A stretch of DNA of 64,000 nt from CAZYBU01 sp964645775 (GTDB taxonomy: Bacteria; Spirochaetota; UBA4802; UBA5550). The stretch covers positions 1-64,000 of the forward strand of contig CAZYBU010000011.1 of the NCBI GenBank assembly GCA_964645775.1. The letters are read 5' to 3'. Below the pieces are notes generated by a model that saw only the letters and a program-made list of their open reading frames with translations, did not search any database and was not told where the DNA came from. Below are positions 8,866 through 17,543 of this stretch, piece after piece. The position numbers were made by a program, and so were the translations under genes. Numbering within the stretch: the stretch's first letter is position 1; each line of letters starts with the position of its first letter.

Positions 8866-10175
8866 CCGGGCTCGTTATGGTCTGGCTTCCCGTCGAAGGG
8901 GATGAGGAAGCCGAACTCAGCCCATGACCCGGGACTGGAATCGGCCCAGATACGTCCACTTTGCATCTGGATTATCTTCCAGGACGTGTAAAGGCCGATT
9001 CCCGACCCCCGGCGTTTCATCAGTTCGCTGTTTTCAATTCTGGAAAACTTTCTGAAAAGACGGTTCTTCTCCTCGGAATCGAAACCGGGACCGGTGTTCC
9101 ATACCGTTGTGATGATGCGGTTGCGGTAAAGTCGTACGTTAACGCGGATCTCACCGCCATCCTCGTTGTACTTGATGGCGTTTGAAAGCAAATTTGTGAA
9201 AACGATTCGGATGAGATTCGGGTCGCAGGATACCGCCGGGAAATAATCTTCAAAGTTTCGGATAAGGGTGATACTCTTTTCATCCATCTGGGGGGCCAGC
9301 ATCTCGATGGTCTCTTCTATGATTTCACAGATGTAATCGATTTCACGCACGTTCAGTTCAATACGTTCGCTCTCGAAGCGGGAGAGAGTCAGATACTCGT
9401 CGGTCAGGTCCCTCAGGTACTGGGCCTTCTTCATCATCTTTTGTATATACTCACCCTGTTTTTCATTGAGGTCGCCCAGGTAGCCATCTTTGACAGTGTT
9501 TCCCAGTGTGAGGATGGAATCCAGGGGACTCTTCAGTTCATGGGTGATAAAACTTAAAAGTTCCATGTAGGAATCTATGGCGCCGCGGAGCTGGTCTATC
9601 ATGTACAGCTTTTCAAGGACCTGGGCTATCCTCGGTATGATGAAGGAACTCAGGCGAATATGCCGGCGGTTGAAGGCGCCCGGCTTCCGTGATGACCGGA
9701 AGATAAAACCCAGGGGCCGGTCCATGACCACCAGCGGGCAGGTCATGGAAGACCGTACGTCCTCGTTGACCAGTAGTCTTGCCAGGAGGTAGCGGGGGTG
9801 CTCTTCCAGAAAATCGTTAAGGTCATTGATGATGAGGGGATATTTCCACTCCATCACCTTCTCCAGCACGGTGTTCTTGCTGTCGATCATGGCGCCAACC
9901 ATGATGTTTGAAAGCGGGTAATTGGATATGACACTGGTGATACGGATACGGTTCCCCTGCTCTTCGATGAACCCGATGGCCAGCAGGTCACAGGGGATAA
10001 GGTCGGTGGTCTTGTAGTAGAGGTACTCGGCTATTTCGTCCGTGTCTGTGAGGTTGGCAACCGTATGGATTATCTCGTCTATGAGCTCTTTTTCCTCTTC
10101 CGAGATAGGCTGGTCCAGGAGTTCCCTGTCCGTCAGGTCACAGAAAAGGAAGTTGTCGCCATAACGGTCCGGCAT
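8862..10175 (-). CDS. GAF-type sensor histidine kinase
   Basis: A 437-residue soluble kinase. Residues about 30-190 resemble a GAF sensor. The HisKA box is FITHELKSPL with His212, followed by the N box NLLSNAIKYN, the G1 box NTGPGF and the G2 box RGSGIGLY. No membrane segment is visible. The ATG at 10175 has AAGGAG 5 nt upstream and is preferred over the longer TTG frame from 10205. It is the last gene of the hypD-hypE-hypC operon, so a link to hydrogenase expression or activity is likely, though what it senses is unknown. Confidence 0.88.
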   Translation of the reverse strand: MPDRYGDNFLFCDLTDRELLDQPISEEEKELIDEIIHTVANLTDTDEIAEYLYYKTTDLIPCDLLAIGFIEEQGNRIRITSVISNYPLSNIMVGAMIDSKNTVLEKVMEWKYPLIINDLNDFLEEHPRYLLARLLVNEDVRSSMTCPLVVMDRPLGFIFRSSRKPGAFNRRHIRLSSFIIPRIAQVLEKLYMIDQLRGAIDSYMELLSFITHELKSPLDSILTLGNTVKDGYLGDLNEKQGEYIQKMMKKAQYLRDLTDEYLTLSRFESERIELNVREIDYICEIIEETIEMLAPQMDEKSITLIRNFEDYFPAVSCDPNLIRIVFTNLLSNAIKYNEDGGEIRVNVRLYRNRIITTVWNTGPGFDSEEKNRLFRKFSRIENSELMKRRGSGIGLYTSWKIIQMQSGRIWADSSPGSWAEFGFLIPFDGKPDHNEPG

Positions 10176-10240
10176 GAGGTCTCCTTGCGGCGTAGCAGGT
10201 TGCAATGTTCACACGGATGATTCAGCCCATCAAGCGAAAA

Positions 10241-10468
10241 TCAGGTCTGTTCAAGGGACTCCAGGTATTCTTCCCAGGTCTTCTCGATAAGCTCCGCCTC
10301 TTCCGGGTCGAGTTTCTCGATAACGAAACCGGCATGTACAAGGACACTGTCCCCTTCGACAAGTTCAGGGTACAGGGTGATGTCCACTTCTGTCTCCACA
10401 CCGCCGGTTTCGACAACGGCTTTATATCCATCCAGTTTTTTTACTTCCATGGGTACGGCAAGGCACAT
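10241..10468 (-). CDS. hypC: Hydrogenase maturation chaperone HypC
   Basis: A 75-residue HypC/HupF chaperone. It starts with the invariant MCLAVP, whose Cys2 forms the complex with HypD during Fe(CN)2CO assembly and then delivers the centre to HoxH. The later segments VDITLYPELVEGDSVLVHAGF and the acidic helix fit the family. It lies 15 nt downstream of hypE. Confidence 0.93.
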   Translation of the reverse strand: MCLAVPMEVKKLDGYKAVVETGGVETEVDITLYPELVEGDSVLVHAGFVIEKLDPEEAELIEKTWEEYLESLEQT

Positions 10469-10483
10469 TTCAATACTCCTTGT

Positions 10484-11482
10484 TCAGCATATCCTGGGTA
10501 GCTGTTCCTCGATAAGGAGGGGAAGCATGCGGTTTCCACCCACCGAGGTCTCCACCCAGGCCTTTCCCGGGAATTCGCTGTCTATTCTTCCTATGCGCGC
10601 TGCGTCTCTCCCTTCCGGGAATCTTCGCATGATTTCAACGATTTTGTCACTTATTTCTTCGGAGGCGATAATGATAACCTTCCCTTCATTGGCAGCATAG
10701 AGGGGATCGATTCCGAGGATGTTGCTTACCCCCCGGACCTCCTCCCGTAGAGGGAGATCGTCTTCCAGTAAACGGACTCCGTAGTGCCCCTGTGATACGA
10801 TTTCGTTACAGACCGAGGCTACTCCTCCCCGGGTGGCGTCCCGCATGAACCTGATGGAATCGCCTGCCTCTTCCCGGATTGCAGAGATCATGTGGTTAAG
10901 GTGAGCGCAGTCGGAATTGAGTCCACGGGAGAAGGAGAGGTTGTTTCGCCGGGCCATGATGGCCATGCCGTGATCACCGATGGTTCCGTTTATGATGACG
11001 GCGTCACCTTCACGCACGAGGTGGCGCTGGGGAAGGCCATTCAGGATACCGATACCTGAGGTGTTTATGAAGAGCTGATCCGCCTTTCCGTGGGGGACGA
11101 CCTTGGTGTCTCCGGTCACGATGGATACGCCGGCGGAATCCGCCTCCTTTTTCATCGACTTCAGGATGGTCTCGAGGGTCTCGAAATCGAGACCTTCCTC
11201 AATGATGAGAGAGCAGGAGAGGTAAAGGGGACGGGCACCCATGACCGCGAGATCGTTTACCGTCCCGTTAACGGCAAGCCTGCCGATGTCACCTCCGGGA
11301 AAGATAAGAGGGGTGATGGTATAGCTGTCGGTTGTGAAGGCTATCTTTGATGTCGGGATGTCGAGAAGGGCTGAGTCGTCAAGCTGAATGGAATCACTTC
11401 CGAGGTTCGCCCGAATCGTTTCATTGATAAGGTCATTCATCAGTTTTCCGCCGCTTCCGTGGCCTGGCAGTATGGTCTTCAT
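10484..11482 (-). CDS. hypE: Carbamoyl-dehydratase HypE
   Basis: A 332-residue HypE. It dehydrates the carbamoyl group placed by HypF on its C-terminal cysteine to a thiocyanate, the source of the CN ligands. It has the PurM-like ATP site (GHGSGGK at the N-terminus, VTGDTKVV in the middle, RDATRGGVA) and ends in the expected PRIC with a terminal Cys. It overlaps the hypD stop by 4 nt. HypF is not in this window. Confidence 0.95.
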   Translation of the reverse strand: MKTILPGHGSGGKLMNDLINETIRANLGSDSIQLDDSALLDIPTSKIAFTTDSYTITPLIFPGGDIGRLAVNGTVNDLAVMGARPLYLSCSLIIEEGLDFETLETILKSMKKEADSAGVSIVTGDTKVVPHGKADQLFINTSGIGILNGLPQRHLVREGDAVIINGTIGDHGMAIMARRNNLSFSRGLNSDCAHLNHMISAIREEAGDSIRFMRDATRGGVASVCNEIVSQGHYGVRLLEDDLPLREEVRGVSNILGIDPLYAANEGKVIIIASEEISDKIVEIMRRFPEGRDAARIGRIDSEFPGKAWVETSVGGNRMLPLLIEEQLPRIC

Positions 11483-12552
11483 GTCAGGTCACCTCCCCAT
11501 TTATAGTAAGCGGAACAGGGACCTTCTGATGAAACCATGCAGGCCCCTACCGGGTGTGCCGGTGTGCAGGCTTTTCCGAAGAGTGGACAGTCCGTGGGAG
11601 CGATGAGTCCGCGGAGGAGCTCCCCGCATCGGCAGCCTTTATGCTCACGCCTCTCAGGCGGGGTGACGGGAAACTTCTTAAAGGCGTCATGTTCGGCGTA
11701 CTCCTCGCGCAGAGAAAGACCGCTTCCCGGTATAACGCCGATGCCCCTCCATTCGGCGTCCGAAGATTCAAAGACAGTATCGAGAATTTCCAGGGCCCGG
11801 GGATTACCTTCCTGCCGAACGACCTGGGGATACTCATTGGAGACCCTGACCTCACCTTTCTCAAGCATTTCCACAAGGGCCAGGGTCGCCCTGAGAAGTT
11901 CTTCCGTTTCGAAGCCGCCTACAACGCAGGGACGTCCGTAGTCCCGGGCTATGAATTCCCAGACCGTGACGCCGACGATGGCGCTCACGTGACCGGGCAG
12001 TATGAATCCGTCTATCTCCGTTTCTCCCATGTCCAGCAGGGCCTTCACGGCCGGTACGGTAATCTTGTTTCCCGACAGGAGGGAGAAATTCCTTATTCCC
12101 TTATTCCGGGCCTCCATGACAACCACAGCTTCGGAGGGGGCCGTAGTCTCGAAACCGACGCTCAGGAAAAGAACCTCCCTCTCCGGGTTCTCTTCCGCCA
12201 GGGCCAGGGCTTCAATGGGAGAGTAGACTACCCGGATATCCATGCCGGATGAACGTTCCTGGTTCAGGGAACTGTAGGAGGAGGGAACCTTGATCATATC
12301 GCCGAAAGTGGTGATGACAGGATTGTGAACCTTGCCAATTTCAATGGCCCTGTCAAGATAATCGTTGGGCGTAACGCAGACCGGGCAACCGGGACCATCA
12401 ATGAGCGTGAGACCTTCGGGAAACCGGTCCTTGACCCCTGTTTGAAAGAACTCTGCCGTGTGTGTGCCGCAGACCTCCATGACCCGAAGAGGACGGGTCA
12501 GATTATAAGAAGAAAGGCGGTCTGCCAGATGGCGGTACCTGTCATGTTTCAT
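11479..12552 (-). CDS. hypD: Hydrogenase Fe-(CN)2CO assembly protein HypD
   Basis: A 357-residue HypD scaffold that builds Fe(CN)2CO with HypC. It shows MEVCGTHT near residue 27, DGPGCPVCVTP near residue 53, and the C-terminal cysteine cluster for its 4Fe-4S centre (CRCGELLRG and later Cys residues). It is the first gene of the minus-strand operon hypD-hypE-hypC-histidine kinase. HypA, HypB and HypF are absent and must be encoded elsewhere. Confidence 0.95.
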   Translation of the reverse strand: MKHDRYRHLADRLSSYNLTRPLRVMEVCGTHTAEFFQTGVKDRFPEGLTLIDGPGCPVCVTPNDYLDRAIEIGKVHNPVITTFGDMIKVPSSYSSLNQERSSGMDIRVVYSPIEALALAEENPEREVLFLSVGFETTAPSEAVVVMEARNKGIRNFSLLSGNKITVPAVKALLDMGETEIDGFILPGHVSAIVGVTVWEFIARDYGRPCVVGGFETEELLRATLALVEMLEKGEVRVSNEYPQVVRQEGNPRALEILDTVFESSDAEWRGIGVIPGSGLSLREEYAEHDAFKKFPVTPPERREHKGCRCGELLRGLIAPTDCPLFGKACTPAHPVGACMVSSEGPCSAYYKWGGDLT

Positions 12553-12617
12553 GGTTTCCTCGGAGCTTTTGCGATAATGAATCGTGGAATTCTCAGGTCT
12601 GAAGTCAAGGATATTAA

Positions 12618-12636
12618 TTCTGGAATCGCTCCAGAA
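12618..12636. promoter_or_regulatory. Inverted repeat upstream of hypD (operator or leader hairpin)
   Basis: A perfect 7-bp inverted repeat TTCTGGA-N5-TCCAGAA lies 66 bp upstream of the hypD start. It could be a regulator binding site or a leader hairpin of the hyp operon. No copy of it is seen ahead of hoxF. Confidence 0.35.
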
Positions 12637-12703
12637 GTGTAGTTTGATTTTTTCTTGAATAAAAAAAGGGGTCTGTGTAAAATTGTATAGTTGTAGTATC
12701 TGG

Positions 12704-12771
12704 TTGCACGATCAGTTCTCTTTGATCATTATGCCAGGATTGTACACACGACCCGCCGCAAGCGGGCTTTT
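12704..12771 (+). promoter_or_regulatory. Possible promoter followed at once by a terminator-like hairpin
   Basis: TTGCAC (12704-12709) and CATTAT (12727-12732) are spaced by 17 bp. About 20 nt further on, CCCGC (12752-12756) and GCGGG (12762-12766) form a short hairpin followed by CTTTT. It lies upstream of the glycosyltransferase gene and could be an attenuator or a very short RNA. The stem is only 5 bp and both boxes are weak. Confidence 0.25.
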
Positions 12772-12847
12772 CATTGCGGTCAGGGTAGATTACACCAAAG
12801 AGTGGAACGTTCCAGAGATTAAAAGATTATAACGAGGTTTATAGGGA

Positions 12848-14074
12848 ATGGCTAAGAATAACGGGAAAGGGTATGAACTGATTATCGGAACACCATCCTA
12901 CATGGAATCGGACAGCATCGGTTATGTCACGGAGCAGATAGACCGAGGTATCCAGGAATACTTTCCCGACTACAGAGCGGTTATTGTAAACGTGGATAAC
13001 GACAGTCCCGATGACACGAAAGGGGCCTTCCTGGGTACCGATACCGTAACGGAGAAGAAATATATTACCACCCCGAAGGGGGTGAAAGGGAAGGGAAACA
13101 ACTTTTTAAATCTCTTCCGTTTCGGCAGTAAGCACGCTGACTCCCTGAAAGCCGTTATTGTTGTGGATTCGGATCTTATGTCCATTACTCCTGAATGGAT
13201 TCGGGACCTGGCCTATCCTGTCATCAAAAAGAAGTTTGATTACGTGTTGCCCCGCTATTCGCGTCACCAGTTCGACGGGACCATCACCAATCATATATGC
13301 TACCCCATGCTCTACGGTTTAATCGGAGAAAACATCCGCCAGCCCATAGGAGGGGACTTCGCGTTCTCGCCCCGTCTGATGGAGTACTGGCTGGAGCAGA
13401 AATGGCATCCTACCACGAAACAGTACGGAATCGATATATTCATGACCATGAACGCCATACTGGGGGAGTTCAGAATCTGTGAGGTGGGCCTGGGCGCCAA
13501 GAAGCATAAGGCAAGCTCTCCGAAACTCGGACCCATGTTCACCCAGGTGGTGACGACCTTTTTCGAGATGATACTGGAGCGGAAGGCGGATTGGATAGGT
13601 ATCCCGGTTAATGATCCGAAGCCGAAACCTCTCTTCGGGCAACAGCGTCTCGATCCGCCCCAGGAACTTTCTGTCGATCTCAGGGACCTTAAGGACAAAC
13701 TCAGGCAGGAGTACCTCCCGAGGGAGAAGCTCCTGAAAAAATTCCTGAGCAGCTATCTCTTCCGGAGCTTCGAGGAGATGGTCCACCAGGATCATTTCTC
13801 CATGAGCATACTCATGTGGACCCAGGCGGTCTACCAGTTGCTCTTCTCCTTTGATACAGGCGGAAGCAAAACAAAAAAGGATATCGTGGAGGCCTTAAAA
13901 CCTCTCTACTTCGCCAGATCCGTAACCTTTGATTATGAGACCTGGAAATACAGGATCGATTACGCGGAGAAGGCCCTGCTGGAACAGTCGATGGCCTTTG
14001 CCAGCCAGAAGCCCTATTTCTACGGTCTCTACCTGAAGCAGGCCCAGAACCATAAAAAAAAGAAGAAAGGGTAA
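12848..14074 (+). CDS. GT-A glycosyltransferase resembling glucosyl(phospho)glycerate/mannosylglycerate synthases
   Basis: A 408-residue soluble glycosyltransferase. It has an N-terminal nucleotide-sugar fold (IIGTPSYMESDSI), KGKGNN, the metal-binding VDSDL near residue 103, IRQPIGGDFAFSP near residue 165, YGIDIFMT, and a basic GLGAKKHKA. This order (DxD, QP-GG-D/E, YGID, LG-K-H) resembles enzymes that glycosylate glycerate or 3-phosphoglycerate to make compatible solutes. The acceptor is not proven by sequence. It stands alone between hypD, which is divergent, and thiH, which is convergent. Confidence 0.6.
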   Translation: MAKNNGKGYELIIGTPSYMESDSIGYVTEQIDRGIQEYFPDYRAVIVNVDNDSPDDTKGAFLGTDTVTEKKYITTPKGVKGKGNNFLNLFRFGSKHADSLKAVIVVDSDLMSITPEWIRDLAYPVIKKKFDYVLPRYSRHQFDGTITNHICYPMLYGLIGENIRQPIGGDFAFSPRLMEYWLEQKWHPTTKQYGIDIFMTMNAILGEFRICEVGLGAKKHKASSPKLGPMFTQVVTTFFEMILERKADWIGIPVNDPKPKPLFGQQRLDPPQELSVDLRDLKDKLRQEYLPREKLLKKFLSSYLFRSFEEMVHQDHFSMSILMWTQAVYQLLFSFDTGGSKTKKDIVEALKPLYFARSVTFDYETWKYRIDYAEKALLEQSMAFASQKPYFYGLYLKQAQNHKKKKKG

Positions 14075-14079
14075 CACGA

Positions 14080-15192
14080 TCAGCGGCCCAGAAAGTTTCG
14101 GTCCCAGTCCTTCCAGACCGCGTCGTATCCAAGCTTTCTGAGATTTTCGTGGATTTCCTGAGGGGAACGCAGGTCGATTACGGCAAACTGTCCGTCAGCT
14201 TCCACTTTTCGGCTGTATCCTCCCGGCTCTGTTCTGGAACCGGCGCTCATGTAATTGATTCCCAGGGGGACAAGGTTGTCCCTTAGCTCGGCCGGTTCCC
14301 GGGTCGAGAGAAGAAGGTCTGCGTCGGGAAGGACGATGCGGGAGGCGCATATAATATGGGTCAGGTCCCGGTCCGATACAGGATGAGGGACGGTGAAATT
14401 CCCCGGGGCCTGCCTGATGCGGGGAAAAGAGACCTGAACATGGCTCTTCCACCATTTTTTCTGGAGATGAAGGGCGTGGAGCAGGGTATATACGCCTTCC
14501 GCTCTCCAGTCGTCCAGGCCGAGGAGCGGCCCGATGCCGAGAGAGCGGAATCCGGCCTGGCCACCCCGGTCAGGACCCTCAAGGCGGTACCGGAAGTCTC
14601 TCTTGGGGCCGCCGGGATGCATGACAGCGTAGGTCTCCGGGTTATAGGTCTCCTGGTAGAGCGTGAGACCGTTGGCACCGGCGGCGATAACGGAACGGTA
14701 TCCATCCACGTCCATGGGAAAAACTTCGATAGTAATGGAAGAGAAACGGTCATGAAGCCGGTTGATGACTTCTTCCAGGTACCGGCGGGGAAGACGGCCC
14801 GGCGCCTCCCCCGTGAGGAGGAGTATATGGCGAAAACCCTCGTTGTGTAGAAGGGAAGCCTCTTCCACCGCTTCGTTAACGGAAAGGGTAAGGCGCTCGA
14901 TATTGTTATCCCGGTTGAAGCCGCAGTAGATACACCGGTTAACGCATTCGTTGGAAAGGTATAGCGGTGCGTAGAGAATGACCACGGAGCCGAATCTCTG
15001 GAGGGTGATGCGGGATGTCAGTTCTGCCAGTTCTTCCAGGTATGGGTCCGCGGCCGGAGAGAGGAGGGCGGCCAGGTCATCAACGTCGAGGCGGTCAGAC
15101 GCCAGGGCCCCCGCGACGTCTGCTTCGGTACGGGAATGGACCAGGTCCAGGACCTTTTCCCAGGGGTATTGCTGTATAATTTCCGTGAACAT
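14080..15192 (-). CDS. thiH: 2-iminoacetate synthase ThiH
   Basis: A 370-residue radical-SAM enzyme that splits tyrosine to dehydroglycine (2-iminoacetate) and p-cresol for the thiazole half of thiamine, the anaerobic route. The SAM 4Fe-4S motif is NECVNRCIYCGF near residue 85, and the later HPGGPKRDFRYRLEGPDR and LGIGPLLGL are typical of ThiH. It starts two bases after thiG ends. ThiS, ThiF and ThiC are not in the window. Confidence 0.92.
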   Translation of the reverse strand: MFTEIIQQYPWEKVLDLVHSRTEADVAGALASDRLDVDDLAALLSPAADPYLEELAELTSRITLQRFGSVVILYAPLYLSNECVNRCIYCGFNRDNNIERLTLSVNEAVEEASLLHNEGFRHILLLTGEAPGRLPRRYLEEVINRLHDRFSSITIEVFPMDVDGYRSVIAAGANGLTLYQETYNPETYAVMHPGGPKRDFRYRLEGPDRGGQAGFRSLGIGPLLGLDDWRAEGVYTLLHALHLQKKWWKSHVQVSFPRIRQAPGNFTVPHPVSDRDLTHIICASRIVLPDADLLLSTREPAELRDNLVPLGINYMSAGSRTEPGGYSRKVEADGQFAVIDLRSPQEIHENLRKLGYDAVWKDWDRNFLGR

Positions 15193-15193
15193 G

Positions 15194-15970
15194 TTATCGC
15201 AGAAAGCCGGTCAGGGGACTGGAGGCGCGGGCCTCCGTGCTTATGCCGGAGCCTTCCGCCCGGCGGCCCAGCTCACCCGCCTCAACGGCGAGACGGAAGG
15301 CACGGGCCATGGATACAGGGTCCGTGGCCGTGGCGATGGCGGTGTTAACAAGGACTGCGTCAGCGCCCAGTTCCAGTGCGGCGGCCGCGTGGGAAGGCTG
15401 ACCTATACCGGCATCAACCACCACCGGAACGTTCGCCAACTCGATTATGATACCAATGCTGTCTATGGTTCGTAAACCCTGATTGGTGCCGATGGGAGCC
15501 CCCAGGGGCATGACCGTGGCGGTCCCGCTGTCTTCCAGGTGGCGGGCCAGGACCGGGTCCGCGTTGATGTATGGGAGGACCACGAAATCTTCTTTTATAA
15601 GTTCCCGGGCCGCTTTAAGGGTCTCTACCGGATCGGGTAAAAGGTACCTGGGGTCCGGGGTCACTTCCAGTTTGACCCAGTTGCCGTACCCGGCGGCCCG
15701 GGCAAGCTTCGCGAGTCGTACGGCCTCTTCCGCGTCCCGGGCGCCCGACGTGTTGGGAAGAAGCTGTATGTCGGGGAAAGACTGTATGGTAGACATAAGG
15801 TCGTCGGTACCCCGGTCAAGGTCTACCCTGCGCAGGGCCACGGTCACCATCTCCGATCCCGAGGCTTCGATGGCCCGGGAGAGGAGTTCGTTCGACGCGA
15901 ACTTGCCGGTACCCAGAAAAAGGCGTGAGTTGAAGGTCCGGCCCGCTATGATAAGTCTTTCGTCTGTCAT
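15194..15970 (-). CDS. thiG: Thiazole synthase ThiG
   Basis: A 258-residue TIM-barrel enzyme that assembles the thiazole phosphate from deoxyxylulose 5-phosphate, dehydroglycine and ThiS thiocarboxylate. Evidence: the start of the barrel FLGTGKF, the Schiff-base lysine in NWVKLEV (about Lys100), the phosphate-binding MPLGAPIGTNQGL and VDAGIGQPSHAA, and DAVLVNTAIA. It is first in a two-gene operon with thiH. No TPP riboswitch is recognisable in the 107 nt upstream. Confidence 0.95.
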   Translation of the reverse strand: MTDERLIIAGRTFNSRLFLGTGKFASNELLSRAIEASGSEMVTVALRRVDLDRGTDDLMSTIQSFPDIQLLPNTSGARDAEEAVRLAKLARAAGYGNWVKLEVTPDPRYLLPDPVETLKAARELIKEDFVVLPYINADPVLARHLEDSGTATVMPLGAPIGTNQGLRTIDSIGIIIELANVPVVVDAGIGQPSHAAAALELGADAVLVNTAIATATDPVSMARAFRLAVEAGELGRRAEGSGISTEARASSPLTGFLR

Positions 15971-16077
15971 TTAATTCTCCTTAAAGTCATTCTGACAGCA
16001 CCCTGCCCGGGAGGCAATGATTAATCTTGCCGCCCGTAATGGAAAAGACTTTGATTAAAAACCGATAGTGTGTCATA

Positions 16078-16641
16078 ATGCCAGTTGTTATGGAAGGTCT
16101 TTCTGTTACAGAATCTCTGGCCTATCCCAGGCCCTTCGATCGATGTTACTGGGTCCTGGCCGGTCGGTTCCTTGCCGGAGCTTTCCCCCTTTCTGCCGGG
16201 GGAGATGAAGCGGTCCAGATGCTGGTGGATTCAGGGATACGCGCGGTCATAAGCCTTATGGAGGAGGGTGAGGACCGGGTATGGGGATTTCCCCTGAACG
16301 GCTATGATGATCTCTTTGCCAGAGTGGCTGGAGAGGTACGGATTCTACGCCGGCCGGTGCGGGATATGGACGTTCCATCGATAGATGAGATGATTGCCAT
16401 TTTGGACGATATTGATGACACTATCGAGCAGGGAAACCCTGTTTATCTACACTGCTTCGGTGGGCTGGGTCGTACCGGCACGGTGGTCGGCTGCTGGCTT
16501 GCCCGGCACGGGCATGGTAAAGGAGAAGCAGTGTTGAGAATATTATCAAATTTGAGACAAAAAGACAGCGGGTTCTCCCAGTCTTCTCCCCAGACAGCGG
16601 AGCAAAATCGCATGGTTTTAAACTGGAAGAATGGAATGTAG
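16078..16641 (+). CDS. Dual-specificity/tyrosine protein phosphatase
   Basis: A 187-residue cysteine phosphatase. The P-loop HCFGGLGRTGTV holds Cys126 and the arginine of CX5R. An upstream Asp in VRDMDVPS could be the general acid. The N-terminus WVLAGRFLAGAFP is typical of the atypical dual-specificity group. The substrate is unknown. No ribosome site stands out, so the start could also be the ATG at 16090. It is convergent with speD. Confidence 0.82.
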   Translation: MPVVMEGLSVTESLAYPRPFDRCYWVLAGRFLAGAFPLSAGGDEAVQMLVDSGIRAVISLMEEGEDRVWGFPLNGYDDLFARVAGEVRILRRPVRDMDVPSIDEMIAILDDIDDTIEQGNPVYLHCFGGLGRTGTVVGCWLARHGHGKGEAVLRILSNLRQKDSGFSQSSPQTAEQNRMVLNWKNGM

Positions 16642-16642
16642 T

Positions 16643-17047
16643 TCAGTCCAGGGCGTCAGCCGTGTCCAGGGGCCGCAAGGTCAGGCCACGTCTATCCCCA
16701 TCCTGCTCAAGGATACCCCTCTCCACAAGGGAGGCCTTCCATGTCGCAGACTTTAGGCACGAAGCGATATGTTCCATGGCGGCCCTGTAGTCGAAATCTC
16801 CGCAACTGAACAGATCAACAGCCGCGTAGCGGTGTTCCGGCCAGGTATGGATAGCGAAATGTGATTCAGCCACGACACAGACACCGCTTACCCCGTAGGG
16901 AGTGAACTGGTGAAAGAGGGGTTGGATCAGGGTGGCGCCGGAGATGTCGACGGCTTCAACCATCACCTTTTCGATTCCTTCAAGGTCATCGAGAATCTCC
17001 GTGTCGCAGTCATGGTATTCTATAAGAACATGGGAGCCGAGATTCAT
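16643..17047 (-). CDS. speD: S-adenosylmethionine decarboxylase proenzyme SpeD
   Basis: A 134-residue bacterial class 1B AdoMet decarboxylase supplying aminopropyl groups for spermidine. Self-cleavage is expected within AESHFAIHTWPEH, making Ser62 the pyruvoyl group; the later VDLFSCGDFD contains the conserved catalytic Cys. No spermidine synthase is adjacent. The 5' leader holds a 6-bp hairpin (17074-17098) and GAGGTGA close to the ATG. Confidence 0.93.
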   Translation of the reverse strand: MNLGSHVLIEYHDCDTEILDDLEGIEKVMVEAVDISGATLIQPLFHQFTPYGVSGVCVVAESHFAIHTWPEHRYAAVDLFSCGDFDYRAAMEHIASCLKSATWKASLVERGILEQDGDRRGLTLRPLDTADALD

Positions 17048-17422
17048 AGCGTCACCTCAAAAGGATAAGTAGATGCCGGCAAGATTCATGTACCGGCAGC
17101 GTGGGGCGATATATGGAATTCGCCCTGTTCTCCCGAAGCCTATTCGCGTGGTTTGTGAAGGTCATTTCGAACCGCCCACGATTGAAATGATGGAGGCTGA
17201 ACCGGGGCTGTAGCAAGCAGGGAACGGAGTAGCATCCTCCAGGAGGATTTGCTCCTGCGTCTCCATGTCGGCAAAGCCTGAGCGGAAAAGAAAGGGACGC
17301 GCCATGGAATAGAATTCTCTGCTGTAAATCTGGAGGACAGTATAATCCATGGGAGAGGAAAAGTCGAGAAAAAATGACGCTATGAGGGCGCTTAGGTAGA
17401 GTTTTGCCCGGGGGTGGGTTAG
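17048..17422. other. Intergenic region between speD and the GGDEF gene
   Basis: A TGCCGG-N13-CCGGCA hairpin (17074-17098) lies in the speD leader, 27 nt from its start, and could affect speD translation. A 62-codon minus-strand frame (17162-17350) has no ribosome site or recognisable features. Nothing else is seen. Confidence 0.4.
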
Positions 17423-17450
17423 TGGACAGACCGATGAAAATATTTATATT
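17423..17450 (+). promoter_or_regulatory. Probable sigma-70 promoter of the GGDEF-PilZ gene
   Basis: TGGACA (17423-17428) and TATATT (17445-17450) are separated by 16 bp, about 94 nt ahead of the start codon. Confidence 0.5.
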
Positions 17451-17543
17451 ATGTTAATGCTGAGCATTCGAGGGCGCAGGTTTTATCCTTGACTCCAGAG
17501 ATGTGCTGGAGTATTTCTCGAATACTGGAAAGATGGAGAAACT

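Noticed and set aside
15971..16077. Possible TPP riboswitch ahead of thiG
   Set aside because: The conserved thi-box elements could not be found in this 107-nt stretch.
17162..17350. 62-codon minus-strand ORF between speD and the GGDEF gene
   Set aside because: No ribosome site, no recognisable domain and no support from gene order.
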